64,000 nucleotides of DNA, from contig NZ_FMCW01000003.1 of assembly GCF_900091595.1 (NCBI RefSeq), positions 1 to 64,000 of the forward strand. Direction: 5' to 3'. A program made the position numbers and the translations under genes. The stretch's first letter is position 1. The number at the start of each line of letters is the position of its first letter. A model generated the notes under the pieces. That model searched no databases and was not told the origin of the DNA. It saw only the letters and a list, made by a program, of their open reading frames with translations. The stretch comes from Micromonospora haikouensis. GTDB taxonomy: Bacteria > Actinomycetota > Actinomycetes > Mycobacteriales > Micromonosporaceae. Below, piece by piece: positions 40,720 to 50,282 of the stretch.

Positions 40720-41708
40720 ACCGCCGGCGCGCCCTGGGCAGCACGCTCTCGGTGGCGCTGGTCGCCGCGTTCGGCGCGGGCTGCGCCGAGGAGCAGCCGC
40801 CCGGGGCCACCAACGTGGTCGACCCGGGCTCACCGGCCCCCCGGCCCACCCCGACCCCGAGCCTGCCGACCGCGCCGCTGTCGGGCAAGCCGGTCGCCGA
40901 GGAGGTCGCGGGCCGCCAGGCGGTGGTGGTGCCGGTGCGGGTGACGCCCGGCACGAGCCCCGTCGGGCTGGCCGAGGCCGACGTGGTCTACCAGGAGTTC
41001 GCCGAGTCGGAGAGCCTGCACCTGACGGCGGTCTACCAGTCCCGGGACGCCGCGAAGGTGGGCCCGGTCGCGGAGATCCGCCCCGTGGACATCCGCACCG
41101 TCGGCGTGCTGCACCCCTTCGTCGGCTACGCGGGCGGGCCGACCGGCTTCCTCAACCAGTTCGCCGCCGCCGAACTGAAGGGCGTCACCCCGACGCAGCG
41201 CGAGGGGGCGTTCCCGTCGGGTCAGGCGTCGACCGCCGCGCTGCGCGCGGCGGCCCCGAAGGGCGGCGCCGCGCCGACCCCCGTCCTCGACCACGCCACC
41301 CCGGGCGCGCCGCTTGCCAGCCAGGGCGTCGCCCCGGCCGGCAAGCTGACGATCGCCGCCCCCGGGCACCCCACGCAGACCTGGGCGTACGACGCGGCCA
41401 GCGCGTCGTGGCGGGGCAGGATCGGCAAGGTCACGGTGAGCGTCGCCTCGGTGGTGGTGCTCACGATGGAATACCGCACGCTCACCGTGCGCAAGCCGAG
41501 CCCCCGCTCGCTGCCCGGGGCGAACGTCTACGGCTCCGGGGCGGCGCTGGTGGTCTCCGGCCCGTCCAGCGCCAAGGCGCAGTGGAGCAAGCCGGGGCAG
41601 AAGCTGGTCTGCAACGTCACCGACGAGGGCGGCTTCCAGGTCCGGCCGCAGCCCGGCCCGGCCTGGGTGATCTACGCCCCGAAGACCGCCAAGGTCAGCG
41701 TGACATGA
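40716..41708 (+). CDS. DUF3048-domain lipoprotein (YerB-like)
   Basis: A 330 aa protein. The signal peptide ends in the lipobox AFGAGC (Cys23), followed by a Pro-rich linker. PVGLAEADVVYQEFAE, HLTAVYQSRDAAKVGPVAEIRPVDI and HPFVGYAGG match the first DUF3048 domain, and WAYDAASASWRGRIG, with the remaining C-terminus, matches the second. The family is found on the outer face of Gram-positive membranes and its role is unknown. The GTG start overlaps the stop of the Wzz-like gene (GTGA), which ties it to polymer export or assembly. Confidence 0.85.
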   Translation: MNRRRALGSTLSVALVAAFGAGCAEEQPPGATNVVDPGSPAPRPTPTPSLPTAPLSGKPVAEEVAGRQAVVVPVRVTPGTSPVGLAEADVVYQEFAESESLHLTAVYQSRDAAKVGPVAEIRPVDIRTVGVLHPFVGYAGGPTGFLNQFAAAELKGVTPTQREGAFPSGQASTAALRAAAPKGGAAPTPVLDHATPGAPLASQGVAPAGKLTIAAPGHPTQTWAYDAASASWRGRIGKVTVSVASVVVLTMEYRTLTVRKPSPRSLPGANVYGSGAALVVSGPSSAKAQWSKPGQKLVCNVTDEGGFQVRPQPGPAWVIYAPKTAKVSVT

Positions 41709-43207
41709 CCATGGCCGCCCCGCTCCGGCCGGCACCGGAGCCGGCACCGGCGGGACGGCGTCCGGCCGGCCCGCCGCAGCACCCCGCGCAGCACCCGCCG
41801 GAGCCAACCCGGCGCTGGTCGCTGCGGCTGCCCGTCGCCTGGCCGGTGACCGCGCTCTTCGTGCTCTACCCGGTGTGGTGGGCGTTGGGCCTGCCCTCGT
41901 TCATCTTCGCGATCCTCGCCATCCCGATGGCGTTCCAGCTCTACCGGCGCGGCAACGTGAAGGTGCCGCCGGGCTTCGGGATCTGGCTGATCCTGCTGGC
42001 CTGGGTGGTGCTCTCGGGGCTGATGCTCGGCATCACCGCGCCCAACACGCTCCCCCCGAGCGGCTCCGGCCGATTCATCGGCTGGGGCATCCGGGTGATG
42101 AACTACACCGCCCTGACGGTGACGATGCTCTACGTCCTCAACCTCAGCGAGCGGGAGCTGCCCCGGGGCCGGCTGGTGAAGCTGTTCGGCTTCATGGCCG
42201 TGGTCACCGTGATCGGCGGGTACGTGGGCGCGCTGTTCCCGCAGCTCAAGTTCGTCGCGCCGCTCAACTACATCCTGCCCGCCGCCATCGCCAAGGAACC
42301 GTTCGTCAACCGGCTGATGCACGTCGAGGTCGCCCAGGTGCAGGAGGTGCTCGCCGGGGAAGCCAGTTCGCCCCGCCCGGCCGCCCCCTTCGAATACACC
42401 AACACCTGGGGCGAGAACATGGCGATCCTGCTGATCTGGTTCATCGTCGGCTGGGTGGTCCTCGGCCGGGGGCCGCGCCGGCTCACCGGCTACCTCGTGG
42501 TGGTCGCCGCCGTCTTCCCGATCGTCTACTCGCTCAACCGGGGGCTGTGGATCGGGCTGGTGGTCGGCGCGGTGTACGTCGCGGTGCGGCTGGCGCTGCG
42601 CGGCCGGGTCGTGGTGCTGGTCGGGCTGGCGCTGGCGAGCGGGCTGATGGGGGTGGCGGTGCTGGCCTCCCCGCTGGGCGACCTGCTCAACGAGCGGATG
42701 GCCAACGGCCACAGCGACGACATCCGGGCCACCCTGTCCAGCGGCGCGGTCGAGGCGGCCAACCATTCGCCGGTGCTGGGTTACGGGGGCAACCGTGCCC
42801 TGATCGGCAGCAACCGGTCGATCGCGATCGGCAAGTCGGCCGAGTGCAAGCAGTGCGGCAACCGGGAGCTGGGCAGCAACGGGCAGGTGTGGAACCTGCT
42901 GACCGGCCAGGGTTGGGTGGGCGCGTTCTGCTACAGCGCGTTCTTCCTGTGGTGCCTGTGGCGGTTCCGGCACGACAACACCCCGATCGGCATCGCCGGC
43001 AGCCTGGTGCTGATCCTGATGCTGTTCTTCCAGTTCCTCTATGGCTCGTTGAACACCACCCTGGCGTACGGGCTGATCAGCGTGGCGCTGCTCGCCCGCA
43101 ACGACCTGCACCTGCGCGCCGAGCGCCGCGAGGCCCGGCTCGCCGCCGTCGAGGCCGCGTCCGCGCCGGCCGCGCCGGGTGCCCGGCCCGAACGGCGGTT
43201 CCGCTGA
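41705..43207 (+). CDS. O-antigen-ligase-like polytopic membrane protein
   Basis: A 500 aa protein. After a Pro-rich cytoplasmic start there are about ten membrane helices. The large periplasm-facing loop is between the later helices and holds EAANHSPVLGYGGNRALIGSNRSIAIG, with NGQVWNLLTGQGWVGAFCYSAFFLWCLWRF after it, matching the WaaL/Wzy-type arrangement. YSLNRGLWIGLVVGAVYVAVRLAL is the common NRG motif helix. It would polymerise or ligate repeat units. The ATG overlaps the upstream stop (ATGA). Confidence 0.78.
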   Translation: MTMAAPLRPAPEPAPAGRRPAGPPQHPAQHPPEPTRRWSLRLPVAWPVTALFVLYPVWWALGLPSFIFAILAIPMAFQLYRRGNVKVPPGFGIWLILLAWVVLSGLMLGITAPNTLPPSGSGRFIGWGIRVMNYTALTVTMLYVLNLSERELPRGRLVKLFGFMAVVTVIGGYVGALFPQLKFVAPLNYILPAAIAKEPFVNRLMHVEVAQVQEVLAGEASSPRPAAPFEYTNTWGENMAILLIWFIVGWVVLGRGPRRLTGYLVVVAAVFPIVYSLNRGLWIGLVVGAVYVAVRLALRGRVVVLVGLALASGLMGVAVLASPLGDLLNERMANGHSDDIRATLSSGAVEAANHSPVLGYGGNRALIGSNRSIAIGKSAECKQCGNRELGSNGQVWNLLTGQGWVGAFCYSAFFLWCLWRFRHDNTPIGIAGSLVLILMLFFQFLYGSLNTTLAYGLISVALLARNDLHLRAERREARLAAVEAASAPAAPGARPERRFR

Positions 43208-44448
43208 TGCTCACCCCTCCCCCCGGCGCCGACGCGCGCGGCGCGTACCTGCCGGAGCTGGCCGGCCTGGTCTGGCCGGCGCCGGCCCGACCGGCGCTGC
43301 GGCGCGGCGGCCGGGCCGGTTTCGCGGTGGTGCCCTCGGCCGCGCGGCCGCGGCTGCTGGTGCCGGCCGGTTCCCGGCGGGCGGCGGCGGGCGCGGTGCG
43401 GCACTCCACGGAGGCGCAGAGCGCGAAGGCCCGGCTGCGCCGCGCGGTGCTGGCCACCGCGTTCCGCACCGGGCTGGGCCGGCTCGCGTTCCGGGACCGG
43501 CTGGTCGTCGACCCGGGCGGCAACGCGGGCGGCGGCGCGCTCGACGCGCACCTGGCCGCCGTGCTGGGCCGCCCGGCGCTGCTGAGCATCCACATCGGGC
43601 CGGCGCGGGCCAACCGCAAGCCGGTGGTCCAGCTCCTCGACGCCACCGGCGTCCCGATCGGGTACGCGAAGCTCGGCGTCGACCCGCTCACCCGGGCCCT
43701 GGTCGAGGCGGAGGCGGCGGCGCTGGCCCGGCTGGCGACGCTCGCCGTGCCCGGCGTGCAGGTGGCCGAGGTGCTGCACCACGGCGTCTGGGGCGGGCAC
43801 GCGCTGCTGGTGCAGAGCGCCCTGCCGGTGGGGCTGCCCCGGGCCGCGCCCGCGCCGGCCGCCGAGGCAGAGCGGGCCGCCATGGTCGCGGTGAGCCGCT
43901 GCGCCGGCGTGGACCACCGCCCGTACGCGGGCAGCGCCCACGACCGGCGGCTCGGAGCCGAGCTGGCGGCGCTGGGGGACCGGCCGGAGGCGGCCCGGCT
44001 GCGCGCGGTGCTGGACGAGGTGCGCCGCGTCGACCCGGTGCTGGGCCTGGGGGCCTGGCACGGCGACTGGAACGGCGGCAACAGCGCCGCCCTGGCCGAC
44101 GGCCGGGTGCTGGTGTGGGACTGGGAGCGGTTCGCCGACGACGTGCCGCTGGGGTTCGACGCCCTGCACCGGCGGGTGCAGACGGCGATCACCCGGGCCG
44201 GGGTGGAGCCCCGGGCGGCGGCGGGGCGGCTGATCGCCGGGGCGGCCGACGAGCTGACCCCGTTCGGCCAGCCGGCCGGGATCGCCGACCTGGTGGCCGT
44301 GCTCTACCTGGTCGAGCTGGCGGCGCGCTACCTGCGCGACCGGCAGGCCGAGGCGGGGGCCCGGCTGGGACACGTGGACGCCTGGCTGCTGCCGGCGGTG
44401 GAGGAACACCTGGCCGGACGGCCGGGTGCGGGAGGAGTGGCGAAGTGA
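43207..44448 (+). CDS. Phosphotransferase-fold protein in the polysaccharide operon
   Basis: A 413 aa protein with kinase-like features in its C-terminal half: VVQLLDATGVPIGYAKLGVD and LVEAEAAALARL fit the N-lobe, and LGLGAWHGDWNGGNSA with LVWDWERFADDVPLGFDALH is the catalytic loop (HGDWNxxN) with the metal Asp. It is in the APH/choline-kinase fold. The N-terminal 120 residues are not assigned. Its stop and start overlaps show it is part of the operon, so its likely substrate is a sugar or polyol belonging to the polymer, which is inference. Confidence 0.7.
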   Translation: MLTPPPGADARGAYLPELAGLVWPAPARPALRRGGRAGFAVVPSAARPRLLVPAGSRRAAAGAVRHSTEAQSAKARLRRAVLATAFRTGLGRLAFRDRLVVDPGGNAGGGALDAHLAAVLGRPALLSIHIGPARANRKPVVQLLDATGVPIGYAKLGVDPLTRALVEAEAAALARLATLAVPGVQVAEVLHHGVWGGHALLVQSALPVGLPRAAPAPAAEAERAAMVAVSRCAGVDHRPYAGSAHDRRLGAELAALGDRPEAARLRAVLDEVRRVDPVLGLGAWHGDWNGGNSAALADGRVLVWDWERFADDVPLGFDALHRRVQTAITRAGVEPRAAAGRLIAGAADELTPFGQPAGIADLVAVLYLVELAARYLRDRQAEAGARLGHVDAWLLPAVEEHLAGRPGAGGVAK

Positions 44449-45305
44449 CGCTGGTCAAGGCACAGGCGCGGCGCGCGGTGCGGTCGGTGAGCCGGACGTA
44501 CGGCCGGTGGACCGCCGGGTCGCGGCTCGCCCCCGACTTCCTCATCGTGGGTGCCCAGCGCTGCGGCACGACCTCGCTGTTCAAGACCCTGTCGCAGCAT
44601 CCGGCGGTGCTGCCGGCGGTCTACCACAAGGGCGTGCACTACTTCGACACCGGCTACGACCGGGGGATGGACTGGTATCTCGGGCACTTCCCGACGGTGC
44701 GCCGGGCCGAGGCGGTCCGCGAGCAGGTCGGGGTGCGCGGGGTGACCGGCGAGTCGAGCCCGTACTACATGTTCCACCCGCTCGCGGGGGAGCGGATCGC
44801 GAAGGACCTGCCGGGGGTGCGGCTGCTGGTGCTGCTGCGCGACCCGGTGGAGCGGGCGTACTCGGCGCACACCCACGAGGCGGCGCGGGGCTTCGAGACG
44901 GAGGGCTTCGAGCGGGCCCTGGAGCTGGAGCAGGAGCGGATCGCCGGGGAACGGGAGCGGCTGCTGGCCGACCCGACGGCACACAGCCACCACTTCCAGC
45001 ACAACGCGTACCTGACCCGGGGCCAGTACGTGGAGCAGCTCGAACGCCTGGAGTCGATCTTCGGCCGGGACCGGCTGCACGTGATCGACGCGGACGACTT
45101 CTTCGCCGAGCCCCGGCCGGCGTTCGACGCGGTGTGCGACTTCCTCGGCCTGCCGCACTGGGCGGACATCTCGTTCGGCAAGCACAACGCGCGGTCCCGC
45201 TCGCCCATGGATCCGGCGCTGCGGACCCGCCTGGAGGAGCACTTCGCCCCGTACGACGAGCGGTTGAGCACCTGGTGGGGACGCGTGCCGTCGTGGCGAC
45301 GGTAG
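44445..45305 (+). CDS. Sulfotransferase (third, NDST/heparan-type)
   Basis: A 286 aa sulfotransferase of the type with the PAPS 5' loop LIVGAQRCGTTSLFKTLSQH and the 3' site VRLLVLLRDPVERAYSAHTHEAARG. YHKGVHYFDTGYDRGMDWYLGHFP and TGESSPYYMFHPLAGERI are typical of heparan/keratan-like O- and N-sulfotransferases acting on polysaccharides. It is not close to the other two in this window, so the locus has two kinds of sulfotransferase. The GTG start overlaps the upstream stop, so it is in the export operon. Confidence 0.88.
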   Translation: MTLVKAQARRAVRSVSRTYGRWTAGSRLAPDFLIVGAQRCGTTSLFKTLSQHPAVLPAVYHKGVHYFDTGYDRGMDWYLGHFPTVRRAEAVREQVGVRGVTGESSPYYMFHPLAGERIAKDLPGVRLLVLLRDPVERAYSAHTHEAARGFETEGFERALELEQERIAGERERLLADPTAHSHHFQHNAYLTRGQYVEQLERLESIFGRDRLHVIDADDFFAEPRPAFDAVCDFLGLPHWADISFGKHNARSRSPMDPALRTRLEEHFAPYDERLSTWWGRVPSWRR

Positions 45306-46828
45306 CCCCGGCCCGGTCGGCCGCCGGCGAGCTGGGCGGCGCGGCGCGGCACGGGGTCGCGAACCTGCTCGGGGTGGCGGTCGCGGCGGTCGCCGGGTTC
45401 GGCCTGAACATCATCGTCACCCGCGGCTGGTCCATGTCCGACGCGGGCCTCTTCTTCGCCGCCACCAGCGCTTTCATGATCGCGTACGCGGCGGCGCGGC
45501 TGGGCACCGGCGTCGGCTCGGTCTACTTCATCAGCCGCTACCGCACCCTGGGCCAGCCGGAGCGGCTGCGCGCGTCGGTGCTGGTGGGGCTGCTGCCGGT
45601 GCTGGGGGTCGGCACGCTGATCGCGGTGGCCGGCTGGTGGGCGGCCCCCCGGATCGTGGCGCTGACGTTCGACGAGCCGGTGCCCGGTGCGGTGCGCGCA
45701 CTGCGGGTGCTGCTGGTCTTCGTGCCGGTGGCCGCGCTGTGCGACTTCGCCCTGGCCGCCTGCCGGGGCTTCGGCAAGATGCGCCCGCTGCTGCTGATCG
45801 AACGCCTCGGCCGCACGGGGTTGCAGGTGGCCGGGGTGGGGCTCGCCGCCGTCCTCGGCCTCTCGGCGACGACGGCGCTGCCGCTGGCCTGGGTCGCGCC
45901 CTACCTGCCGGCCGGCCTGGTCGCCACGGTGTGGCTGGCCCGGCTGGTACGGCGTGCCGAACGGGGCGCGCAGGTGCCGGCGGTGTCGCTGCGCGAGGAG
46001 TTCGCGCCGTACTGGCGCTACAGCGGGCCCCGGGCGCTGAGCGGGCTGGCCCAGATGGCGGTGCAGCGGCTCGACATCGTGCTGCTGGGCGCGCTGCGCG
46101 GGCTGTCCGAGGCGGCGCTCTACACGGCGGCCACCCGGTTCCTCGCCCTCGGGCAGCTCTCCGGGCAGGCGCTGTCCACCGCCGTGCAGCACCGGCTGGC
46201 CGAGCACCTGGTGCGCGACGACCGGGACGCGGCGGGCCGGCTCTACCAGGCCGCGACGGGCTGGCTGGTGCTGCTGGCCTGGCCGGCGTACCTGCTGTTC
46301 GCGGTGTTCGCCGAGCCGATGCTGCACCTGTTCGGCGAGGGATACTCCGCCGGGGCGCGGGTGACCGTGTTCCTGGCCCTGACGATGCTGGTGGCCACCG
46401 GCTGCGGCATGGTCGACACGGTGCTCAACATGGCCGGGCGCACGTCCTGGACGTTCTACAACGCGCTGGCCGGCACCCTGGTCAACGTGGTGCTGAACGT
46501 GCTGCTCATCCCGCGCTTCGGCATCATGGGCGCGGCGGTCGCCTGGTCGGCGTCCATCGTGATCACCAATCTGGTGCCGCTGGCGCAGCTGCACCACGCG
46601 TACCGGCTGCACCCGTTCGGCCGGGGCACGCTCGCCGCCGCCGGCCTCGCGGTGGCGTGCTTCGGCGTGCCGGCGTTGATCGCCCGCGCGGTGCTCGACT
46701 CCGGGCCGGTCACCCTCGCGGTGCTCGCGGTGCTCGGCACCGCCGGCTATCTCTCCGGTGCGTGGCGGCTGCGGCGGGTGCTCCAGCTCGACGCGTTGCG
46801 GGCCCTGCGCCGGGGCCGCCGACGCTGA
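45293..46828 (+). CDS. Wzx-type polysaccharide flippase
   Basis: A 511 aa membrane protein with about 14 helices (VANLLGVAVAAVAGFGLNIIVTR through LAVLAVLGTAGYLSGAW). Conserved features of the polysaccharide exporter family include RLDIVLLGALRGLSEAALYTAATRFLAL and TLVNVVLNVLLIPRFGIMGAAVAW. It would flip lipid-linked repeat units to the outer face, working with the ligase-like and Wzz-like proteins of the same operon. The start is read as GTG 45293, which overlaps the sulfotransferase by 13 bases. Confidence 0.85.
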   Translation: MATVAPARSAAGELGGAARHGVANLLGVAVAAVAGFGLNIIVTRGWSMSDAGLFFAATSAFMIAYAAARLGTGVGSVYFISRYRTLGQPERLRASVLVGLLPVLGVGTLIAVAGWWAAPRIVALTFDEPVPGAVRALRVLLVFVPVAALCDFALAACRGFGKMRPLLLIERLGRTGLQVAGVGLAAVLGLSATTALPLAWVAPYLPAGLVATVWLARLVRRAERGAQVPAVSLREEFAPYWRYSGPRALSGLAQMAVQRLDIVLLGALRGLSEAALYTAATRFLALGQLSGQALSTAVQHRLAEHLVRDDRDAAGRLYQAATGWLVLLAWPAYLLFAVFAEPMLHLFGEGYSAGARVTVFLALTMLVATGCGMVDTVLNMAGRTSWTFYNALAGTLVNVVLNVLLIPRFGIMGAAVAWSASIVITNLVPLAQLHHAYRLHPFGRGTLAAAGLAVACFGVPALIARAVLDSGPVTLAVLAVLGTAGYLSGAWRLRRVLQLDALRALRRGRRR

Positions 46829-46902
46829 GGCCCGGCACGGGTCTCACAGCCACGGAAACGACCGCCGGGCACGTCGGCGGCATGGGGAAGGTGCGGCAGA
46901 CG

Positions 46903-47940
46903 ATGAAGCGGTTCCACAGGGCGGCGGCGTTCCTGCTCGCCTCGGCGTTGGCCGTCACGGCCTGCTCCGAGCAGGCCCCGGACTTCGTGCCGCCCCCGTC
47001 CAGCGCCGCGCCGACGGTGTCCCCCCGCACGACGGACGACCTGGCCACCACGGGCCGGGGCCCGGAGCTGCCCGCGAAGGGCGCCTGGCTGGGCGCGTGG
47101 GTGAAGCCGGACTGGCAGACCCCGGAGGGGCGGGTCGAGGCGCTCGCCGCGTTCGCCGCACAGACCCAGGGCAACGTGAACCTGGCGCACATGTTCCACG
47201 AGTGGGAGGACGACTTCCCCGGCCCCACCGAGCACGCCTTCCAGGCCGCCGGGAAGCTCCAGATGATCTCCTGGTCCGGCGCGGACACCCGGTCGATCCG
47301 CGACGGCGTCTACGACCAGCTCATCCGGCAGCGGGCCGAAAAGATCAAGCAGTTCGGGGTGCCGCTGCTGCTGCGCTGGCGGTGGGAGATGGACCGGCCC
47401 AACCTGCAACAGAGCATCCACTCGCCTGAGGACTACGTGGCGGCCTGGAAGCGCATCCGGGGCATCTTCACCGAGGTCGGCGCGACCAACGCCGGCTTCG
47501 TCTGGTGCCCGCACGTGCAGGGGTTCGTCGACTCCTCCCGTGACGCCGCCGCGTACTATCCGGGCGACGACCAGGTCGACTGGCTCTGCACGGACGTCTA
47601 CCCGGGCAAGGGGTTCGAGGGGTTCGCCCCGCAGATGGACAAGTTCATGGCGTTCGCCGCCCAGCATCCGCGTCCGATTGTGATCGGCGAGTTCGGCGTG
47701 ACCTACCCGGGCTCGCCGGGGCAGCGCGGCGCGTGGCTGCGCGAGGCCGGCGACTACATCAAGCGGCACCCGCAGATCAAGGCGGTCGTCTACTTCGCCG
47801 CTAAGCAGACCAAGCCCGCGTACGACAGCACCTTCAACGACGACCCGGACGGCCTGGCCGCATTCCGGGAACTGACGGCCGACCCGTGGTTCTCCGCGCC
47901 GCCGCCCCCCACCCCGGCGCACGGCCCACGAACCCAGTGA
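46903..47940 (+). CDS. GH26-like secreted lipoprotein
   Basis: A 345 aa protein. The signal peptide KRFHRAAAFLLASALAVTACS has a lipobox ending at Cys20, followed by a linker and a TIM-barrel domain. LLRWRWEMDRPN contains the probable acid/base Glu, VWCPHVQGF and VDWLCTDVYPG follow, and PIVIGEFGVTYPG has the nucleophile Glu, all in GH26 order. It is related in fold to the product of 32309-33457. ATG 46882 is an in-frame alternative start, but 46903 gives a better signal peptide. It closes the plus-strand operon and may cut or release the polymer. Confidence 0.72.
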   Translation: MKRFHRAAAFLLASALAVTACSEQAPDFVPPPSSAAPTVSPRTTDDLATTGRGPELPAKGAWLGAWVKPDWQTPEGRVEALAAFAAQTQGNVNLAHMFHEWEDDFPGPTEHAFQAAGKLQMISWSGADTRSIRDGVYDQLIRQRAEKIKQFGVPLLLRWRWEMDRPNLQQSIHSPEDYVAAWKRIRGIFTEVGATNAGFVWCPHVQGFVDSSRDAAAYYPGDDQVDWLCTDVYPGKGFEGFAPQMDKFMAFAAQHPRPIVIGEFGVTYPGSPGQRGAWLREAGDYIKRHPQIKAVVYFAAKQTKPAYDSTFNDDPDGLAAFRELTADPWFSAPPPPTPAHGPRTQ

Positions 47941-48163
47941 CCTCGTCTTTTCGTCCGGCGCGACCGGCTGTCCCGGCAACGGCCGCCGCGTTGTCGGCCA
48001 CAAGACGCAACCCGGGGTAGACGCCGCGCCTTCCGTGCGCAATTGTGTCATCGAGCTTTCCGTCCCCCGGTCGCCGCCTCAGCGCCCGGCGGTCACCGAA
48101 CGGGTTCGCCCGCTCGCACGGAGGCACCTCACATCGATCTCCGCCGTTCATCCGGAGTTGCCC

Positions 48164-50179
48164 GTGGCCCGTTTCCCGGCGCTTGGTCGCCGACCTCTCG
48201 CGGTCCTGACCGCCGCCGCCCTGACCGTTTCCGGCATCCTCGTCGCCGGCCCGGCCCCCGCGGCGCCCGACCACACCACCGTGGTCGGCGCGGTCCCCTC
48301 CGCCCTCACCCCGAACATCGTGGACGGCACCGTCTTCGCCATCCACGACGCCGGCGACAAGGTCATCGTCGGCGGCTCGTTCACGCAGGTGAAGAACCGC
48401 AACTCGGACGTCACGATCGCCCGCAACTACGTGCTGGCCTTCGACAAGGCCACCGGCCAGGTGGACACCGCGTTCGCCCCGGTGGTCGACAACGAGGTCA
48501 GCGACATCCTCGCGGGCCCGACCGCCGGCACCGTCTACCTTGCCGGCAAGTTCAACACCGTCAACGGCACCAACCGCCGCAAGCTGGCCCTGCTCAACCT
48601 CGCCGACGGCAGCGTGGTCACCAGCTTCCCCAACCTGGCCTTCAACGGCCTGGTCAACGACGTCGTCAAGGTCGGCAACCGGCTGCTCGTCGGCGGCATC
48701 TTCACCACCGCCGCCACGAAGCCGCGCGCCGGCCTGGCCTCGCTCGACGCCGTCACCGGCGTGGTGGACGACTACCTCACCACCTCGCTGACCGAGCACC
48801 ACAACTACGACGGGGTCAGCGGTGCGAGCGCCGGCATCGGGCCCGAGAAGCTGGCCGTCTCGCCCGACGGCACCCAGCTCGTGGTGATCGGCAACTTCAA
48901 GAAGGCCGACGGGGTGCTGCACGACCAGGTGGTCCGGCTCGACCTGGGCGCGTCCGCCGCGACCGTGTCGTCGTGGAACACCAACCGGTTCGAGCCGCGC
49001 TGTTCCTACAAGTCGTTCGACTCGTACGTGCGGGACGTCAGCTTCTCCCCCGACGGCAGCTACTTCGTCATCGTCAGCACGGGCGCCCCGTACGCGGGGA
49101 CGCTCTGCGACGCGGCGGCCCGCTTCGAGACGTCGTCCACCGGCACGTCGGTCCAGCCGACCTGGGTCGCCTACACCGGCGGCGACACGTTCCTCTCCGT
49201 GGGCATCACCGAGCAGGCGATCTACGTCGGCGGCCACTTCCGCTGGCTCAACAACACCTCCGCCACCAACTCGGCGTTCGCGGGCGCGGTGGCCCGGCCC
49301 AGCATCGCCGCGCTCGACCCGCTCAACGGCCTGCCGCTGTCGTGGAACCCGGGCCGGCACCCGCGCGGCTACGGCGTGGCGAAGCTGCTGGTCACCCCGG
49401 AGGGCATCTGGCTGGGCTCCGACCAGGAATACATCGGCAACTTCCAGTACCGCCGGGGGAGGATCGCGTTCTTCCCGCTCAGCGGCGGGGCCGCCCCGCA
49501 CTCCACCGCCACCGCCACCCTGCCGGGCAAGGTCTACCTGGCCGGGTTCAGCAGCGGCTCGGTCAACGCGGTGCAGAGCCGGACGTACGACGGGACGAGC
49601 GCGATCGGCGCGGCCACGGCCGTCGACAACACCGACGGCACCGCCTGGTCGTCGGCGAAGAGCGCCTTCTGGGTCGGCGGCACCCTGTTCTACGGGATGA
49701 GCGGCGCGCTGTGGCGGCGCACGTTCGACGGCACCACCTTCGGCACCCCGACGAAGGTCGACCCGTACCACGACGAGCTGTGGGACACGGTGGTGACCGG
49801 TTCCGGGCCGGAGGGCCAGACGTACGCCGGCAACACGGTGAGCTTCTACCCGGAGATCGCCAGCGTGACCGGCATGTTCTACACCAAGGGCCGGCTCTAC
49901 TACACGCTCAGCGGGCAGAACGGCCTGTACTGGCGTTGGTTCAACCCCGACAGCGGCACCGTCGGGGCGGACAAGTTCACCGCCGCCACGACCGGCTTCT
50001 CCGACTCCGGCGGGGTCTTCGTCTCCGGCGACCGGATCTACCTGGTCAGCCGGCTGCTGGGCAACCTGTCGTCGGCCAGCTGGGTCAACGGCGCGCCGTC
50101 GGGCAGCTGGACGCTGCGCAGCAGCCGCCTCCTCAGCGGCATCGACTGGCGGGCGAAGGCGGTCTTCGTCGGGCCGTGA
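48164..50179 (+). CDS. Secreted beta-propeller-like protein
   Basis: A 671 aa exported protein with a signal peptide (RRPLAVLTAAALTVSGILVAGPAPAA). Repeated blocks of about 50 residues with GDKVIVGGSFTQV, GTVYLAGKFNTVNG, GNRLLVGGIFTTA and YVGGHFRWLNN indicate a beta-propeller of the delta-60 repeat kind. The C-terminal third (VYLAGFSSGSVNAVQSRTYDGT and FYTKGRLYYTLSGQNGLYW) is a second repeat-type domain. It would act outside the cell, possibly binding sugar polymers. GTG 48164 has GGAG seven bases upstream. It is monocistronic. Confidence 0.7.
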   Translation: MARFPALGRRPLAVLTAAALTVSGILVAGPAPAAPDHTTVVGAVPSALTPNIVDGTVFAIHDAGDKVIVGGSFTQVKNRNSDVTIARNYVLAFDKATGQVDTAFAPVVDNEVSDILAGPTAGTVYLAGKFNTVNGTNRRKLALLNLADGSVVTSFPNLAFNGLVNDVVKVGNRLLVGGIFTTAATKPRAGLASLDAVTGVVDDYLTTSLTEHHNYDGVSGASAGIGPEKLAVSPDGTQLVVIGNFKKADGVLHDQVVRLDLGASAATVSSWNTNRFEPRCSYKSFDSYVRDVSFSPDGSYFVIVSTGAPYAGTLCDAAARFETSSTGTSVQPTWVAYTGGDTFLSVGITEQAIYVGGHFRWLNNTSATNSAFAGAVARPSIAALDPLNGLPLSWNPGRHPRGYGVAKLLVTPEGIWLGSDQEYIGNFQYRRGRIAFFPLSGGAAPHSTATATLPGKVYLAGFSSGSVNAVQSRTYDGTSAIGAATAVDNTDGTAWSSAKSAFWVGGTLFYGMSGALWRRTFDGTTFGTPTKVDPYHDELWDTVVTGSGPEGQTYAGNTVSFYPEIASVTGMFYTKGRLYYTLSGQNGLYWRWFNPDSGTVGADKFTAATTGFSDSGGVFVSGDRIYLVSRLLGNLSSASWVNGAPSGSWTLRSSRLLSGIDWRAKAVFVGP

Positions 50180-50282
50180 CCCGAGCGAGATTCGGGCCGT
50201 GACCCGAGCACGACGCCAGCGGTGACGAGCCGGGGCCGTACGGGGCATCGCCCTGACGGCCCCGGCTCGCTACTGTCGTGAC

